64,000 nucleotides of DNA from positions 3,750,001 through 3,814,000 of the forward strand of contig NZ_CP045422.1 in assembly GCF_014926585.1 (NCBI RefSeq). The letters run 5' to 3'. Below, in pieces: positions 19,469-30,437 of this stretch. Source of the DNA: Devosia beringensis (GTDB lineage: Bacteria > Pseudomonadota > Alphaproteobacteria > Rhizobiales > Devosiaceae). The notes under the pieces were generated by a model. The model saw nothing but the letters and a program-made list of their open reading frames with translations, was not told where the DNA came from and ran no database searches. Position numbers and translations under genes: made by a program. Each line of letters begins with the position of its first letter. The first letter of the stretch is position 1.

Positions 19469-20371
19469 ATGAAGCTGTCCCTGTCCTTTCTTTTGCTGTT
19501 TATTGCCGTACCTTCCATGGCTGCGGAATGGCAGGTGGACCGGCTACGCGGTGAAGTGACGCAAATGCTCGACGGCAGCTGGCAGCCGGTCAGACGCGGC
19601 GATATGATTGATGATGACCGCCTGCTGCGAACCGCCAGCAATGGCCGCGCTGGCCTGTCGCGTGGTGCCGAAACCATTGAACTGGAAGGCGATACCCAGA
19701 TCCGCATCGTTGATGCCGGCCCCGACATGATGACCACCGTGCTGCAGGATTTCGGCACGGTGTCGATCGAGGCCGAGCGTCGCAATGTGCAGCATTTTTC
19801 GGTGCAGACGCCGTTCCTTGCCGCAGTGGTCAAGGGGACGCGCTTTACGGTGCGCAGTAATGGCAGCGGCGCCAGCGTCGATGTCGATCGGGGCGAGGTC
19901 CAAGTGCAGGATACAATCAACGACCTGGTCGTCAATGTCCGGCCAGGCCAGGAAGCCACCGTTACTAACGGGGCGCCGCTGCTGGTGGAGGGGCCTGGCG
20001 CCGTAGCGGTGTACAGCTTTGACGGTGTGCCGGTTGCCAATGGCACGGCAACGGAAACGGCCCGCGCCAGCAATGCGGGCGGCAATGGCACGGGCAACGC
20101 CTTTGGCCTGACCGACAGTACGGGCAAAGGCAAGTCCAGCAGTGCTCGTGACAACGGCAACGGCGTTGCTGCTTCCAGCAATGCCAGCAGTAACGGGACC
20201 AGCAATAGCGCGTCGAGCAATGCCGGTGGCAATGGCAATAGCGCATCGAGCAATGCAGGCGGAAACGGCAATGGCAATGGCGCCTCCCGCATGGCCGATG
20301 ACACCGAGACCGGTGAGAGCAATGCAGGCGGGAACGGCAAGGGCAACGCCTTTGGCCTGAACAAGGACTAG
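19469..20371 (+). CDS. Secreted FecR-domain protein with Asn/Gly-rich repeat tail
   Basis: The 300-residue protein has a signal peptide (residues 1-19, ending SMAA). A FecR domain follows (about 45-165, with QHFSVQTPFLAAVVKGTRFTV in the middle), and then a low-complexity tail of Ser, Asn and Gly (about 195-300). FecR domains usually act in the periplasm as sensors or partners of membrane signalling proteins. The next gene, 45 bases downstream, is a CHASE2-EAL protein, and FecR-CHASE2 gene pairs suggest that this protein is the periplasmic partner of that receptor. ATG at 19469 follows GGAG. No sigma factor is adjacent, so a classical iron-citrate system is unlikely. Confidence 0.85.
   Translation: MKLSLSFLLLFIAVPSMAAEWQVDRLRGEVTQMLDGSWQPVRRGDMIDDDRLLRTASNGRAGLSRGAETIELEGDTQIRIVDAGPDMMTTVLQDFGTVSIEAERRNVQHFSVQTPFLAAVVKGTRFTVRSNGSGASVDVDRGEVQVQDTINDLVVNVRPGQEATVTNGAPLLVEGPGAVAVYSFDGVPVANGTATETARASNAGGNGTGNAFGLTDSTGKGKSSSARDNGNGVAASSNASSNGTSNSASSNAGGNGNSASSNAGGNGNGNGASRMADDTETGESNAGGNGKGNAFGLNKD
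20069..20362 (+). repeat. Coding repeat: SNAGGNG units in the FecR protein tail
   Basis: The motif SNAGGNG occurs four times (residues 201-207, 250-256, 261-267, 284-290), interleaved with shorter Asn/Ser/Gly runs. The longer unit with GNAFGL appears at both ends of the tail (residues 209-214 and 292-297). The DNA copies differ at third positions, so the repeat is old or selected at the protein level. Confidence 0.8.
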
Positions 20372-20416
20372 GGTGGCACCGGTAGCCGGCGTGATCGAGT
20401 TGGGAGCAATGGGGTG

Positions 20417-22720
20417 ATGCGGGCCTTTGTGCGGGTCACCAGCATGATTGCCCTGCTTGCCGCGCTCTGGGGCGCCGCCGCGGCAGGCTGGTTTGCGCCG
20501 GTGGACAATGCCCTGCAGGGGTGGCGGTTCACAGCTTCATCGCGGCCGGTCAGCGGCGATATGGTCTTTGTGGAAATCGATTCCGTCAGCCTGCAGTCGG
20601 TTGGGGTCTGGCCCTGGCCCCGCACGGTCCATGCTGGGCTGCTGGATCGCCTGGTCGAGCTGGGTGCCCTCGATATTGTCTTCGACGTGGATTTCAGCGC
20701 CGCCTCCACACCGCAGGCCGACGCCGCCTTCGAGGCCGCGCTGCAGCGGGCAGGCGGCTATGCCTTTCTGGCTGCCTTCCAGCAGACGCTGTCGGACGGA
20801 AGGACGCTGCTGAGCCGGCCGCTGCCGCGGTTCGAGGCGCATGCCAGCGCGGTTCTGGTCAATGTCGATGGGGATGGCACAGGGCTGCTTGAATCGTTGC
20901 CCGCAGCCCTCAATTCCATTCCTTCTGTCGCCCATGCGCTGGTGCCGGCCGCTGGCGCCGCGGCGCCATCGATCATCATCGACTATGGCATCGACCTGTC
21001 GACCGTGCGGCGGATTTCGGCCGCGGCGGTGCTGGCGGGTGCCGTCGACCCGGCCCTGGTGGCGGGCAAGCAGGTGATCATCGGGGCCAGCGCCATCGAA
21101 CTGCGCGACTTCTTCCGGGTGCCGCGGTTCGGCGTCATCGACGGGGCCATGGTGCAAATCGCCGCCACCGAAACACTCAAGGCCGATCGGGCGCTCACCG
21201 ACTGGGGCTCCATGCCTGCCGGGCTATCGGGCCTGCTGCTGCTGTCCGCTCTGCTGCTGGCGCGGCGCCATCGCTCACTGCCGCAGCGCGCCCTCGCCGT
21301 GCTGGCGGCAAGCCTGGCGGCGGAGGTCGGTGCCTGGCTTGCTCTCAGCCTGGGCGGGCTGCTGGTCGATACCGCCGTCTTTCATGCCATCGCCGCCGGA
21401 GCGCTGGCGCTCTGCTTTCTCGATGAACGCGCCCGGCGCTGGCAGCAGACGCGCCGACAGCAGGCCCGGCTGGCCTATCTGGCGCGACATGACGAGGTCA
21501 GCGGCGCGCTAAGCCGGCACGCCATTATGGAAGCCCTCAGCGAGACCGCCGGAAGGCAGGCCGTGGTCGTCGTCAAGCTGCTGCGCCTGGATGCGATCAA
21601 TGCCAGCCTGGGACATGGTGTATTCGACCAGGTGACGGGTGAGATCACCGCACGCCTGGTCGGTCTGGGCAATGGCCTGCCGGCCCGGCTGGGCAGCGAC
21701 GTCTTCGCCTTTGCTGTGCCGCCCGATAGCGGCCCGGACGGCCTGTCGGCCGCCATAGCGGCAAGCGCCGCGCTGCTCGAGCAGCCCTATCATATTGACG
21801 GCCATACCATCGTGCTGGGCGTTGTCTTTGGCAGTGCAGTCCGCACGCTGCCCGAGCAGTCCGTCAACCAGATCCTGCAGGACGCCGAGGTGGCGCTGGC
21901 CCTGGCCGAGAGCGGTCAGCAGCGCTCGGTGCTCTACCAACCCAGCCACGGCCAGCAGATCAGGGACCGCCGGCTGCGCGACCTGGCGCTGCGCCAGGCG
22001 CTGGCGCGCGACGAATTCTATCTCCTCTACCAGCCGCAGATCGAGCTGAGCAGCGGCAGGACGGTCGGGCTGGAGGCGCTGATCCGTTGGTGCAATGCCG
22101 AGCTTGGCGAGGTGTCGCCGGCCGACTTCATTCCCCTGGCCGAGGAGACCGGGCTGATCGTGCAGATCGGCGAATGGATCCTGCTCGAAGCCTGCCGGCA
22201 GGCGGCGCAATGGAACTGGCAGGGGCGGATGTCGGTCAATGTGTCGCCGGCCCAGTTCGCCCAGGGCGATCTGGTGGCTTCGGTCCGTCGGGCGCTGCAG
22301 GAATCCGGTCTGCCGCCGCACCGGCTGGACATCGAGATCACTGAATCGATCCATGTTGCAGATAGCCCGGCCAACCTGCGGATACTGAACCAGCTGAGCG
22401 CCATGGGCGTCTGCCTGGCGATGGACGATTTCGGCACCGGCTTTTCCTCGCTGAGCTACCTGACCAGCCTGCCCATCGACAAGATCAAGATCGACCAGTC
22501 CTTCGTCCGCAATCTGCCCGATGCACAGAGCGAGGCGATTATCGAGACGACGGTGGTAATGGCGCGGCGCCTGGGCAAGATCGTGATCGCCGAAGGCGTC
22601 GAAACCGAGCAGCAGCGAGCCTATCTGGCCGGCATCGGCTGCGATATTGGCCAAGGCTATCTGTTCGGCCGCCCCAGCCTGGCCGCCGAACTGGGCCCGC
22701 AGCAGGCACCGGCCGCCTGA
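20417..22720 (+). CDS. Membrane c-di-GMP phosphodiesterase: CHASE2, degenerate GGDEF, EAL
   Basis: The protein of about 767 residues starts with one membrane segment, then a periplasmic CHASE2 domain (about 25-255, VFVEIDSVSLQSVGVWPWPR), and further membrane segments (about 260-340). A GGDEF-like domain has its motif altered to GSDVF (near residue 424), so cyclase activity is not expected. The C-terminal EAL domain looks intact: LEALIRW near 552, NVSP, DIEITES, MDDFGTGFSS, KIDQSF, AEGVETEQ and GQGYLFGRP are all present. It should degrade cyclic di-GMP under control of a periplasmic signal, probably with the upstream FecR protein. The start is ATG 20417 or the adjacent GTG 20414. Confidence 0.92.
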   Translation: MRAFVRVTSMIALLAALWGAAAAGWFAPVDNALQGWRFTASSRPVSGDMVFVEIDSVSLQSVGVWPWPRTVHAGLLDRLVELGALDIVFDVDFSAASTPQADAAFEAALQRAGGYAFLAAFQQTLSDGRTLLSRPLPRFEAHASAVLVNVDGDGTGLLESLPAALNSIPSVAHALVPAAGAAAPSIIIDYGIDLSTVRRISAAAVLAGAVDPALVAGKQVIIGASAIELRDFFRVPRFGVIDGAMVQIAATETLKADRALTDWGSMPAGLSGLLLLSALLLARRHRSLPQRALAVLAASLAAEVGAWLALSLGGLLVDTAVFHAIAAGALALCFLDERARRWQQTRRQQARLAYLARHDEVSGALSRHAIMEALSETAGRQAVVVVKLLRLDAINASLGHGVFDQVTGEITARLVGLGNGLPARLGSDVFAFAVPPDSGPDGLSAAIAASAALLEQPYHIDGHTIVLGVVFGSAVRTLPEQSVNQILQDAEVALALAESGQQRSVLYQPSHGQQIRDRRLRDLALRQALARDEFYLLYQPQIELSSGRTVGLEALIRWCNAELGEVSPADFIPLAEETGLIVQIGEWILLEACRQAAQWNWQGRMSVNVSPAQFAQGDLVASVRRALQESGLPPHRLDIEITESIHVADSPANLRILNQLSAMGVCLAMDDFGTGFSSLSYLTSLPIDKIKIDQSFVRNLPDAQSEAIIETTVVMARRLGKIVIAEGVETEQQRAYLAGIGCDIGQGYLFGRPSLAAELGPQQAPAA

Positions 22721-22820
22721 TCGTCCAGGGCGTCGGTGCCGGCCGGCTGCGGGTCTGGCCGCCAGTCGCCGGGGGCATGCGGCAGGGGCGGGCCTCTCCA
22801 CAGCTTCCCGAAGCGCCAAA

Positions 22821-22850
22821 TTAGCATTTTCTGCCGCCATCCCCTATAAA
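22821..22850 (+). promoter_or_regulatory. Putative promoter of gyrA
   Basis: TTAGCA (22821-22826) and TATAAA (22845-22850) are spaced by 18 bases, about 33 bases before the GTG start of gyrA. The -10 element sits in the loop of a small CCCC/GGGG hairpin. Assignment is by eye only. Confidence 0.35.
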
Positions 22851-22882
22851 ACGGGGAACAAAACCAACATAGAATCACCCCA

Positions 22883-25699
<2,817 letters not shown>

Positions 25700-25726
25700 G
25701 ACGGCAATCGGTCTAGATGCATGAAG

Positions 25727-25747
25727 AGGGGCGCTACGGCGCCCCTT
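25727..25747 (+). terminator. Hairpin between convergent gyrA and DUF805 genes
   Basis: An 8-bp GC-rich stem, AGGGGCGC (25727-25734) with GCGCCCCT (25739-25746), closes a TACG tetraloop. It lies 28 bases after gyrA and 7 bases from the end of the converging gene, so it can serve both. The following T-run is short. Confidence 0.65.
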
Positions 25748-25753
25748 GGCCTG

Positions 25754-26209
25754 TCAGATGAACCGGCCCTCGGCCTGGCCGGCGCCGGCGCGGCGGCCGG
25801 TGCCTAGCCTGGGGCCGGCAGGGATGCTGGACGCGCTGAGGGCAGGGGTGTTGATTTCCAGGTCGCCATAGTTGTTGCGCCCGGCATCGGAGGCGCGGCA
25901 GGCCCAGTAGAGCAGCACCAGGCCGCAAAACGGGACAAAGTTCAGCAGATACCAGAATCCCGACCTGCCGATATCGTGCAGGCGCCGCACCTGAACGGTG
26001 ATGGCCGGGACGATGTGAATGATGATCATGAACAGGGTCACCGGCATATGCACCAGCGAGCGGCTGAGGCCGCCGCGCATCTGATAGTCTATCACCACCC
26101 CGGCGATGAGCAGGACGAACTGTACCAGGAAGAACATCCAGTAGTGCAGTCTTGTACTGCGGCCCCAGAATTCAAAGTAACGCAGCATGCCGTCAAGATA
26201 AGAAACCAT
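25754..26209 (-). CDS. DUF805 family membrane protein
   Basis: The 151-residue protein has the DUF805 pattern: an N-terminal LRYFEFWGRSTRLHYWMFFL, three or four membrane segments, and VRRLHDIGRSGFWYLLNFVP in the second half. Function is unknown for the family. ATG 26209 was chosen because the conserved region begins there; the frame extends 45 codons upstream with no homology. It is divergent from the second LysE-type gene. The C-terminal tail after about residue 120 is Gly/Ala-rich and not conserved. Confidence 0.85.
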   Translation of the reverse strand: MVSYLDGMLRYFEFWGRSTRLHYWMFFLVQFVLLIAGVVIDYQMRGGLSRSLVHMPVTLFMIIIHIVPAITVQVRRLHDIGRSGFWYLLNFVPFCGLVLLYWACRASDAGRNNYGDLEINTPALSASSIPAGPRLGTGRRAGAGQAEGRFI

Positions 26210-26374
26210 CCGCGCCCCCGCGCCCCAATCCACCTCTCCTCTAGCGCCAGCCGGTTTGCAATTGTGACGCCAATTGTCCGGCATTTTATCTATCGGGTTG
26301 GCGTGGTGCCGCTTGCCATTTGCGCGCGCTGATGGCTTTGTCACGGGCCCGTGTCACCCTCCGTGGACCGCACC

Positions 26375-26995
26375 ATGTTCAGCCTGACCACCCTTGTTCC
26401 CTATCTAGGCGCCTGCCTGCTGCTGGCCATCGTGCCCGGCCCGACCGTGACGGTGATCGTTGCCAATGCGCTGGCGCGCGGCACAGGGGCCGGGCTGGCT
26501 ATCGTCGCCGGCACGCAGGCGGGATTTCTGGTCATGACCTTTGTCGTGGCCCTGGGCATGCAGGCCCTGGTCGCCTTCATGGGCTGGGCCTTCGACTGGA
26601 TCAAGCTGGTTGGCGCCGCCTATCTGGTCTGGCTGGGCTGGAAGATGTGGCGCTCAAAGGGTGAGTTGGGGACAGCCAGGGCCGAACGCGGCAAGTCCCG
26701 CCTTGCCATGGCGGTCGAGGGTTTCCTGGTGATCCTGTCCAACCCCAAGGCGCTGATCTTTCTGGGGGCCTTCCTGCCGCAATTTGTCGATGTGACGCAG
26801 CCGACCTTTCCGCAGGTGATGCTGCTGGGGCTGCTGTTCATGCTGGTGGCGGGATCGACCGACGCGATCTATGCGCTGATCGCCGGCCGGGCGCGCAACC
26901 TGCTCAGCGCGGCGCGGGTGCGCGTGGTGTCGCGCGTTTCCGGCCTGGTGCTGATGGCCGGGGGCGTCTGGCTGGCGCTGGCGAAGCGGGCATGA
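26375..26995 (+). CDS. LysE/RhtB family exporter
   Basis: The 206-residue membrane protein has six predicted hydrophobic segments and the family motifs [31 protein letters not shown] and [17 protein letters not shown]. It is expected to export an amino acid or similar metabolite. Compared with the LysE gene at 10.0-10.7 kb it has a shorter N-terminus and a canonical VPGP bend. The ATG at 26375 is used; a GTG eight codons upstream is possible. Its stop overlaps the start of the GNAT gene (ATGA), so the two are cotranscribed. Confidence 0.9.
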   Translation: MFSLTTLVPYLGACLLLAIVPGPTVTVIVANALARGTGAGLAIVAGTQAGFLVMTFVVALGMQALVAFMGWAFDWIKLVGAAYLVWLGWKMWRSKGELGTARAERGKSRLAMAVEGFLVILSNPKALIFLGAFLPQFVDVTQPTFPQVMLLGLLFMLVAGSTDAIYALIAGRARNLLSAARVRVVSRVSGLVLMAGGVWLALAKRA

Positions 26996-27456
26996 CAAGC
27001 GAGATTGTCAACCTGCGCACGGCGCAACAGTTTGCTTCCGTTATCGCCGATCGCCTCTGGCATGCCTGGGATAAGCACGATGGCGAGACCTTGGCGGCGG
27101 TTGAACAGGACTTGGCCGAGGTGATTGGTGCCGCGGACTTTCCCTTTACGCTGGTGGCGCTGGCCGGCGGGTCTTTTGCCGGGACGGTATCGGCAATTGC
27201 CTCCGATCTCGACGAACGCCCTGAACTGGGTCCCTGGATTGCCTCGCTCTGGGTCGAGCCCGCATTTCGCGGGCAAGGCATTGCGCAGGCCCTGGTCGAA
27301 CAGGCGACTGCCACCATGTTCGCCCAGGGCAGTGGCAAGGTTTATCTGTACGCCATACCCCGGCTGCGCTCCTACTATCTGGGCATGGGATGGACGCTAC
27401 AGGAGGAAGAATTCGGCAGATTGGGCGTCGATATCTTCTTCCGCCTGGCGCCATAG
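26992..27456 (+). CDS. GNAT family N-acetyltransferase
   Basis: This 154-residue protein has the acetyl-CoA-binding motif A of GNAT enzymes, [20 protein letters not shown] (about residues 83-102), and motif [18 protein letters not shown]. The substrate is unknown. Its ATG overlaps the LysE stop codon (ATGA), which suggests that the acetyltransferase and the exporter act on the same or related compounds, for example detoxifying and exporting an amino acid analogue. That link is an inference. Confidence 0.88.
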   Translation: MTSEIVNLRTAQQFASVIADRLWHAWDKHDGETLAAVEQDLAEVIGAADFPFTLVALAGGSFAGTVSAIASDLDERPELGPWIASLWVEPAFRGQGIAQALVEQATATMFAQGSGKVYLYAIPRLRSYYLGMGWTLQEEEFGRLGVDIFFRLAP

Positions 27457-27545
27457 GCGCCGCACAATTGACTCCGTGCAGCGGACTCTCGTGTCTCTGG
27501 GCCTCGTGCTGCCGACCGGCAGACTGATCGTCTTGCCAGGGCCGG

Positions 27546-27917
27546 CTAGTCGCGTCTCGCCGCATAGGCGGTGAGGAGGTCGGTCACCAGGATGCCGTTG
27601 ATGCGCATGCCGGTCAGATTGCAATCGGCGATCTCGGCGCCGGCCAGGGTGGCATCGGCGATGCGCAGGGCAGACAGATTGGCATTGGTGATGCTGGTGC
27701 CCGACATGTTGATGTTGCTCAGCGTCGCGCCGCTGAAATCGACGTCGTCGAACAGGGCGCCGCTCAGATTGCAGTCACGAAATGCCGCGCCGCTCAGCAC
27801 GGCATAGAACTGCGCGCCACTCAGATTGACGCCATCGAAATGGCTGCCGGCCATGTCGGCACGGCGATAATGCGCCTCGCGCTGCTGCGGGCCATCAAAG
27901 GGATTTTCGGGGGTCAT
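27546..27917 (-). CDS. Pentapeptide-repeat protein
   Basis: The 123-residue protein is built of about 16 pentapeptide repeats of the A(D/N)LXX type (LSGAQF, LSGAAF, LSGALF, FSGATL, MSGTSI), predicted to form a right-handed beta-helix. Some pentapeptide proteins mimic DNA and protect gyrase (Qnr, MfpA); most have no known role. It is shorter than Qnr proteins (about 215 residues), and the gyrA gene lies 2 kb away, so a gyrase link is speculative. ATG 27917 follows AGGAG at ideal spacing. It is divergent from the coaD-fragment/MFS unit. Confidence 0.85.
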   Translation of the reverse strand: MTPENPFDGPQQREAHYRRADMAGSHFDGVNLSGAQFYAVLSGAAFRDCNLSGALFDDVDFSGATLSNINMSGTSITNANLSALRIADATLAGAEIADCNLTGMRINGILVTDLLTAYAARRD

Positions 27918-27991
27918 CGCTGGCTCCTGTCGTTGGTTGATGTCGTCCAGTGTGGCATGACAGCGCCTGCGTTGCCATCGATCCGCGGGCA

Positions 27992-28100
27992 TGACAAAAT
28001 CATGGCACCACAAGGGGATGGCGCCATGAGTTCGCTGGTTTGGGTCTGTCCGGGCGCGTTCGATCCGCGCGCCAATGGGCATCTGGACGTCAGCGAGCGG
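27992..28100 (+). repeat. Diverged direct repeat, copy A (5' region of coaD)
   Basis: About 109 bases align with 29321-29430 at roughly three of four positions, covering the upstream leader (TGACAAAA...CACAAGGGGA) and the first 25 codons of coaD. Copy B is the authentic coaD start. The two copies bracket the MFS gene. Copy B begins exactly at the MFS stop codon. Confidence 0.85.
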
Positions 28101-28106
28101 ACATGA
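28026..28106 (+). pseudogene. Truncated coaD N-terminus retained as a 26-codon ORF before the MFS gene
   Basis: The ORF starts ATG 28026 with AAGGGG eight bases upstream and ends TGA 28104-28106. Its 26 residues begin MSSLVWVCPGAFDPRANGHL, compared with MSKLVGFYPGSFDPLTNGHL at the start of CoaD, so about two thirds are identical. The nucleotide-binding NGH is kept, but the preceding Thr is Ala. The TGA overlaps the ATG of the MFS gene (ATGA), so ribosomes finishing this ORF could start the MFS gene. It may be a dead fragment or a leader peptide. Confidence 0.7.
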
Positions 28107-29323
28107 TGGATAAGCCGCAACCGGCCGGTTACCGTTCGTTGCTCGCCCTGCCGGTACCGCGCCGGCTGGCACTGGCCTCGATCCCCGCCGATTTTGCCGA
28201 CTGGCTCGACTATGCCGCCATCATCGCGCTCCTGGTGTTTGCCTGGGGCGAGGGGCCGCTGGTGCTGGCGCTGTTTGCCTTCTGCCTGACGCTGCCCTAT
28301 GTCGCGGTCGGCCCGCTGCTGGCCATGGTGGTCGACCGCACGCCGCTGCCAACCATTCTGGTGCTGAGCAATCTGGGGCGGGGTCTGGCCACGCTGGCGC
28401 TGATGTTTGCCGACGACACCGCCTTGGTGCTGGCCATCGTCTTTCTCCGCGCCTGCATCGACTCCGCCTTCACCCCGGCCCGCCAGGCGGCGATCCAGGC
28501 CTCGACGCCGCCAAACCTGCTGGCGCGCGCCAACGGCCTGCACCAGGCCATCAACCAGACCTCCAAGATTGCCGGTCCGGCGCTGGGCGGAATGCTGCTG
28601 GCCATCATGCCGGCCCAGAGCGTGTTCGGCTGCAATGCCGTGCTGTCCCTGCTGGCCGCCGCACTGGTCTTCGGGCTGGCGCTGCCGGCCCGGCCGCCGC
28701 GCAAGGCCGGCGGCTTCCGCACCGAACTGCTGGCCGGCGCCACCGAATTCCGCCGCAGCCGGCTGCTGTTGATGGCCCTGGTCTTTGCCGCCATCGCCTA
28801 TTTCTCGTTCTTTCTCTATGACGCGCTGATCGCCCTGCTGGCCGAGGATTTTGGCCTGGGCGCCAGTGCGTTCGGCATCGGCATTGCCGCTTCGGGGGCA
28901 GGCGGCCTGTTGGGGGCGCTGCTGGCCGGCCCGCTCGCGGCGCGCCATCCCCTGGCCTGCATGATCGGGGCGGCACTGTTTTCCGGTGCCGTCACGGTCT
29001 CTGTCGCCGTGGTTGCCATGCTCGGCCATGATCTGCCGGCTTTGCCGTTCTTCTTCGTGCTGGCGCTGATGGGCGGCTCGACGGCCTTCATGCTCGTGCC
29101 CTATCGCACCATTATGCAGACACAGGCGCCGCCGGACCGCATTGCGCGGGTCTTTGCCGCCGGCGAAGCGGTGATCATGGCGGTGATGCTCTCGGCGCCT
29201 TTCATCGGCAGCGCCGTTGCGAGCGCCTGGGGCACCGGCGCGGCCTTTCTGGCCGGCGGCGCGCTGCTGATCGCCCTCGGTCTGGCCAGCGCGGCGGTTC
29301 TTGCGCTACGGCCGCCCGCGTGA
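28103..29323 (+). CDS. Major facilitator superfamily transporter (efflux type)
   Basis: The protein of about 406 residues has 10-12 hydrophobic segments and resembles the MFS_3 or enterobactin-exporter-like group. It shows a cytoplasmic loop MVVDRTPLPT between segments 2 and 3, FTPARQAAIQASTPPNLLARANGL after segment 4, and MLVPYRTIMQTQAPPDRIARVFA in the second half. The substrate is unknown. ATG 28103 overlaps the stop of the coaD-derived mini-ORF; ATG 28106 is one codon later. coaD starts 32 bases downstream. The gene is bracketed by the two coaD 5' copies, which suggests insertion or duplication at this site. Confidence 0.9.
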   Translation: MMDKPQPAGYRSLLALPVPRRLALASIPADFADWLDYAAIIALLVFAWGEGPLVLALFAFCLTLPYVAVGPLLAMVVDRTPLPTILVLSNLGRGLATLALMFADDTALVLAIVFLRACIDSAFTPARQAAIQASTPPNLLARANGLHQAINQTSKIAGPALGGMLLAIMPAQSVFGCNAVLSLLAAALVFGLALPARPPRKAGGFRTELLAGATEFRRSRLLLMALVFAAIAYFSFFLYDALIALLAEDFGLGASAFGIGIAASGAGGLLGALLAGPLAARHPLACMIGAALFSGAVTVSVAVVAMLGHDLPALPFFFVLALMGGSTAFMLVPYRTIMQTQAPPDRIARVFAAGEAVIMAVMLSAPFIGSAVASAWGTGAAFLAGGALLIALGLASAAVLALRPPA

Positions 29324-29430
29324 CAAAACCCTGACAACACAAAGGGGAGGGTGTCGTGAGCAAGCTGGTGGGGTTCTATCCGGGCTCGTTTGATCCGCTG
29401 ACCAACGGGCATCTGGACGTCATCGAGCGG
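29321..29430 (+). repeat. Diverged direct repeat, copy B (authentic coaD start)
   Basis: This is the partner of 27992-28100. The similarity starts at the stop codon of the MFS gene, runs through the ribosome-binding site (AGGGGAGG) and continues to the codons for HLDVIER. Most differences inside the coding part are at third positions or conservative. Confidence 0.85.
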
Positions 29431-29850
29431 GCCTGCAAGCTGGTCGATACGCTGGTGGTGGCCGTGGGCATCAATCCGGGCAAGAAGACGCCGCTATTTG
29501 CCCATGCCGATCGACTGCTGATTCTCGAACAGGTGCTGGGCCCGGTGGGCAAGCGCACCGATACCGAATTCAAAATCGTCGATTTTTCCGGGCTGATGGT
29601 CAATGCGGCGCGCGAGCATGGCGCCAAGCTGATCATTCGCGGCCTGCGCGACACCACTGATTACAATTACGAAATGCAGATGGTGGGCATGAACGCGCAG
29701 ATGGCGCCGGACCTGCAGACCGTCTTCCTGCCCTCCAGCCCGCCCGTCCGGCATATCTCGGCCACATTGGTGCGCCAGATCGCTGAAATGGGCGGCGACA
29801 TTTCCGCCTTCGTCCCGCAAATCGTTCTCAAGGCCCTGAAATCCTCATGA
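29356..29850 (+). CDS. coaD: Phosphopantetheine adenylyltransferase
   Basis: CoaD transfers AMP from ATP to 4'-phosphopantetheine, the fourth step of coenzyme A synthesis. The 164-residue protein has the nucleotidyltransferase signature (GSFDPLTNGHLDV, residues 10-22) and the C-terminal SSPPVRHISATLVRQIA. The length is normal. The start is GTG 29356 with a strong AGGGGAGGG upstream. The stop overlaps the ATG of the secreted cyclophilin (ATGA). Confidence 0.97.
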   Translation: MSKLVGFYPGSFDPLTNGHLDVIERACKLVDTLVVAVGINPGKKTPLFAHADRLLILEQVLGPVGKRTDTEFKIVDFSGLMVNAAREHGAKLIIRGLRDTTDYNYEMQMVGMNAQMAPDLQTVFLPSSPPVRHISATLVRQIAEMGGDISAFVPQIVLKALKSS

Positions 29851-30431
29851 CCGCAATCACCCGTCGCCTGTTTGGCGCGCTCGTTATCGGCGCTGTCGCT
29901 CTTGCCACTCCGGCTTTCGCCCAGTCGGGCACGCCGCACCTGATCCTGACGCTGGAAGACGGCGCCGTCGATATCGAACTGCTGCCGGCGCTGGCGCCCA
30001 AGCATGTCGAGCGCGTCGTGGCGCTGACCGAAGCGGGTGAATATGACGGCGTGGTGTTCCACCGCGTCATCGACGGCTTCATGGCCCAGACCGGCGACGT
30101 GACCTATGGCAAGACCGATGGTCCCGAATTCGACCTGTCGCGCGCCGGCATGGGCGGTTCGGACCAGCCCGATGTCGAGGCCGAGTTCAATGCCGAAAGC
30201 TTCCAGCGCGGCGCGCTCGGCGCTGCCCGCTCGCAGGACCCCAATTCGTTCAACTCGCAGTTCTTCATCGTCACGGCCGATGCCAGTTTCCTTGATGGCC
30301 AATATACCGTGTTCGGCAAGGTGATCACCGGCATGGAACTGGTGGACGCCCTCGAAAAGGGCCCCAAGGAACAGAACGGCTCCGTCGCCAATCCGGACAA
30401 GATCGTCAAGGCGACGATCGAATACAAGTGA
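29847..30431 (+). CDS. ppiA: Periplasmic cyclophilin-type peptidyl-prolyl isomerase
   Basis: The 194-residue protein has a signal peptide (about 1-25, ending AFA) followed by a cyclophilin domain with the conserved VVFHRVIDGFMAQTGD, NSFNSQFFIVTA and YTVFGKVITGME. It catalyses proline cis-trans isomerisation and should act in the periplasm. The ATG overlaps the coaD stop (ATGA). A second, cytoplasmic cyclophilin follows after a palindromic repeat. The symbol is assigned by type (PpiA = periplasmic). Confidence 0.9.
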   Translation: MTAITRRLFGALVIGAVALATPAFAQSGTPHLILTLEDGAVDIELLPALAPKHVERVVALTEAGEYDGVVFHRVIDGFMAQTGDVTYGKTDGPEFDLSRAGMGGSDQPDVEAEFNAESFQRGALGAARSQDPNSFNSQFFIVTADASFLDGQYTVFGKVITGMELVDALEKGPKEQNGSVANPDKIVKATIEYK

Positions 30432-30437
30432 TCTGAA

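Noticed and set aside
27546..27917. Qnr-like gyrase-protecting pentapeptide protein
   Set aside because: It is only 123 residues, about half of Qnr, and proximity to gyrA (2 kb, other strand) is weak evidence; kept as a pentapeptide protein of unknown role.
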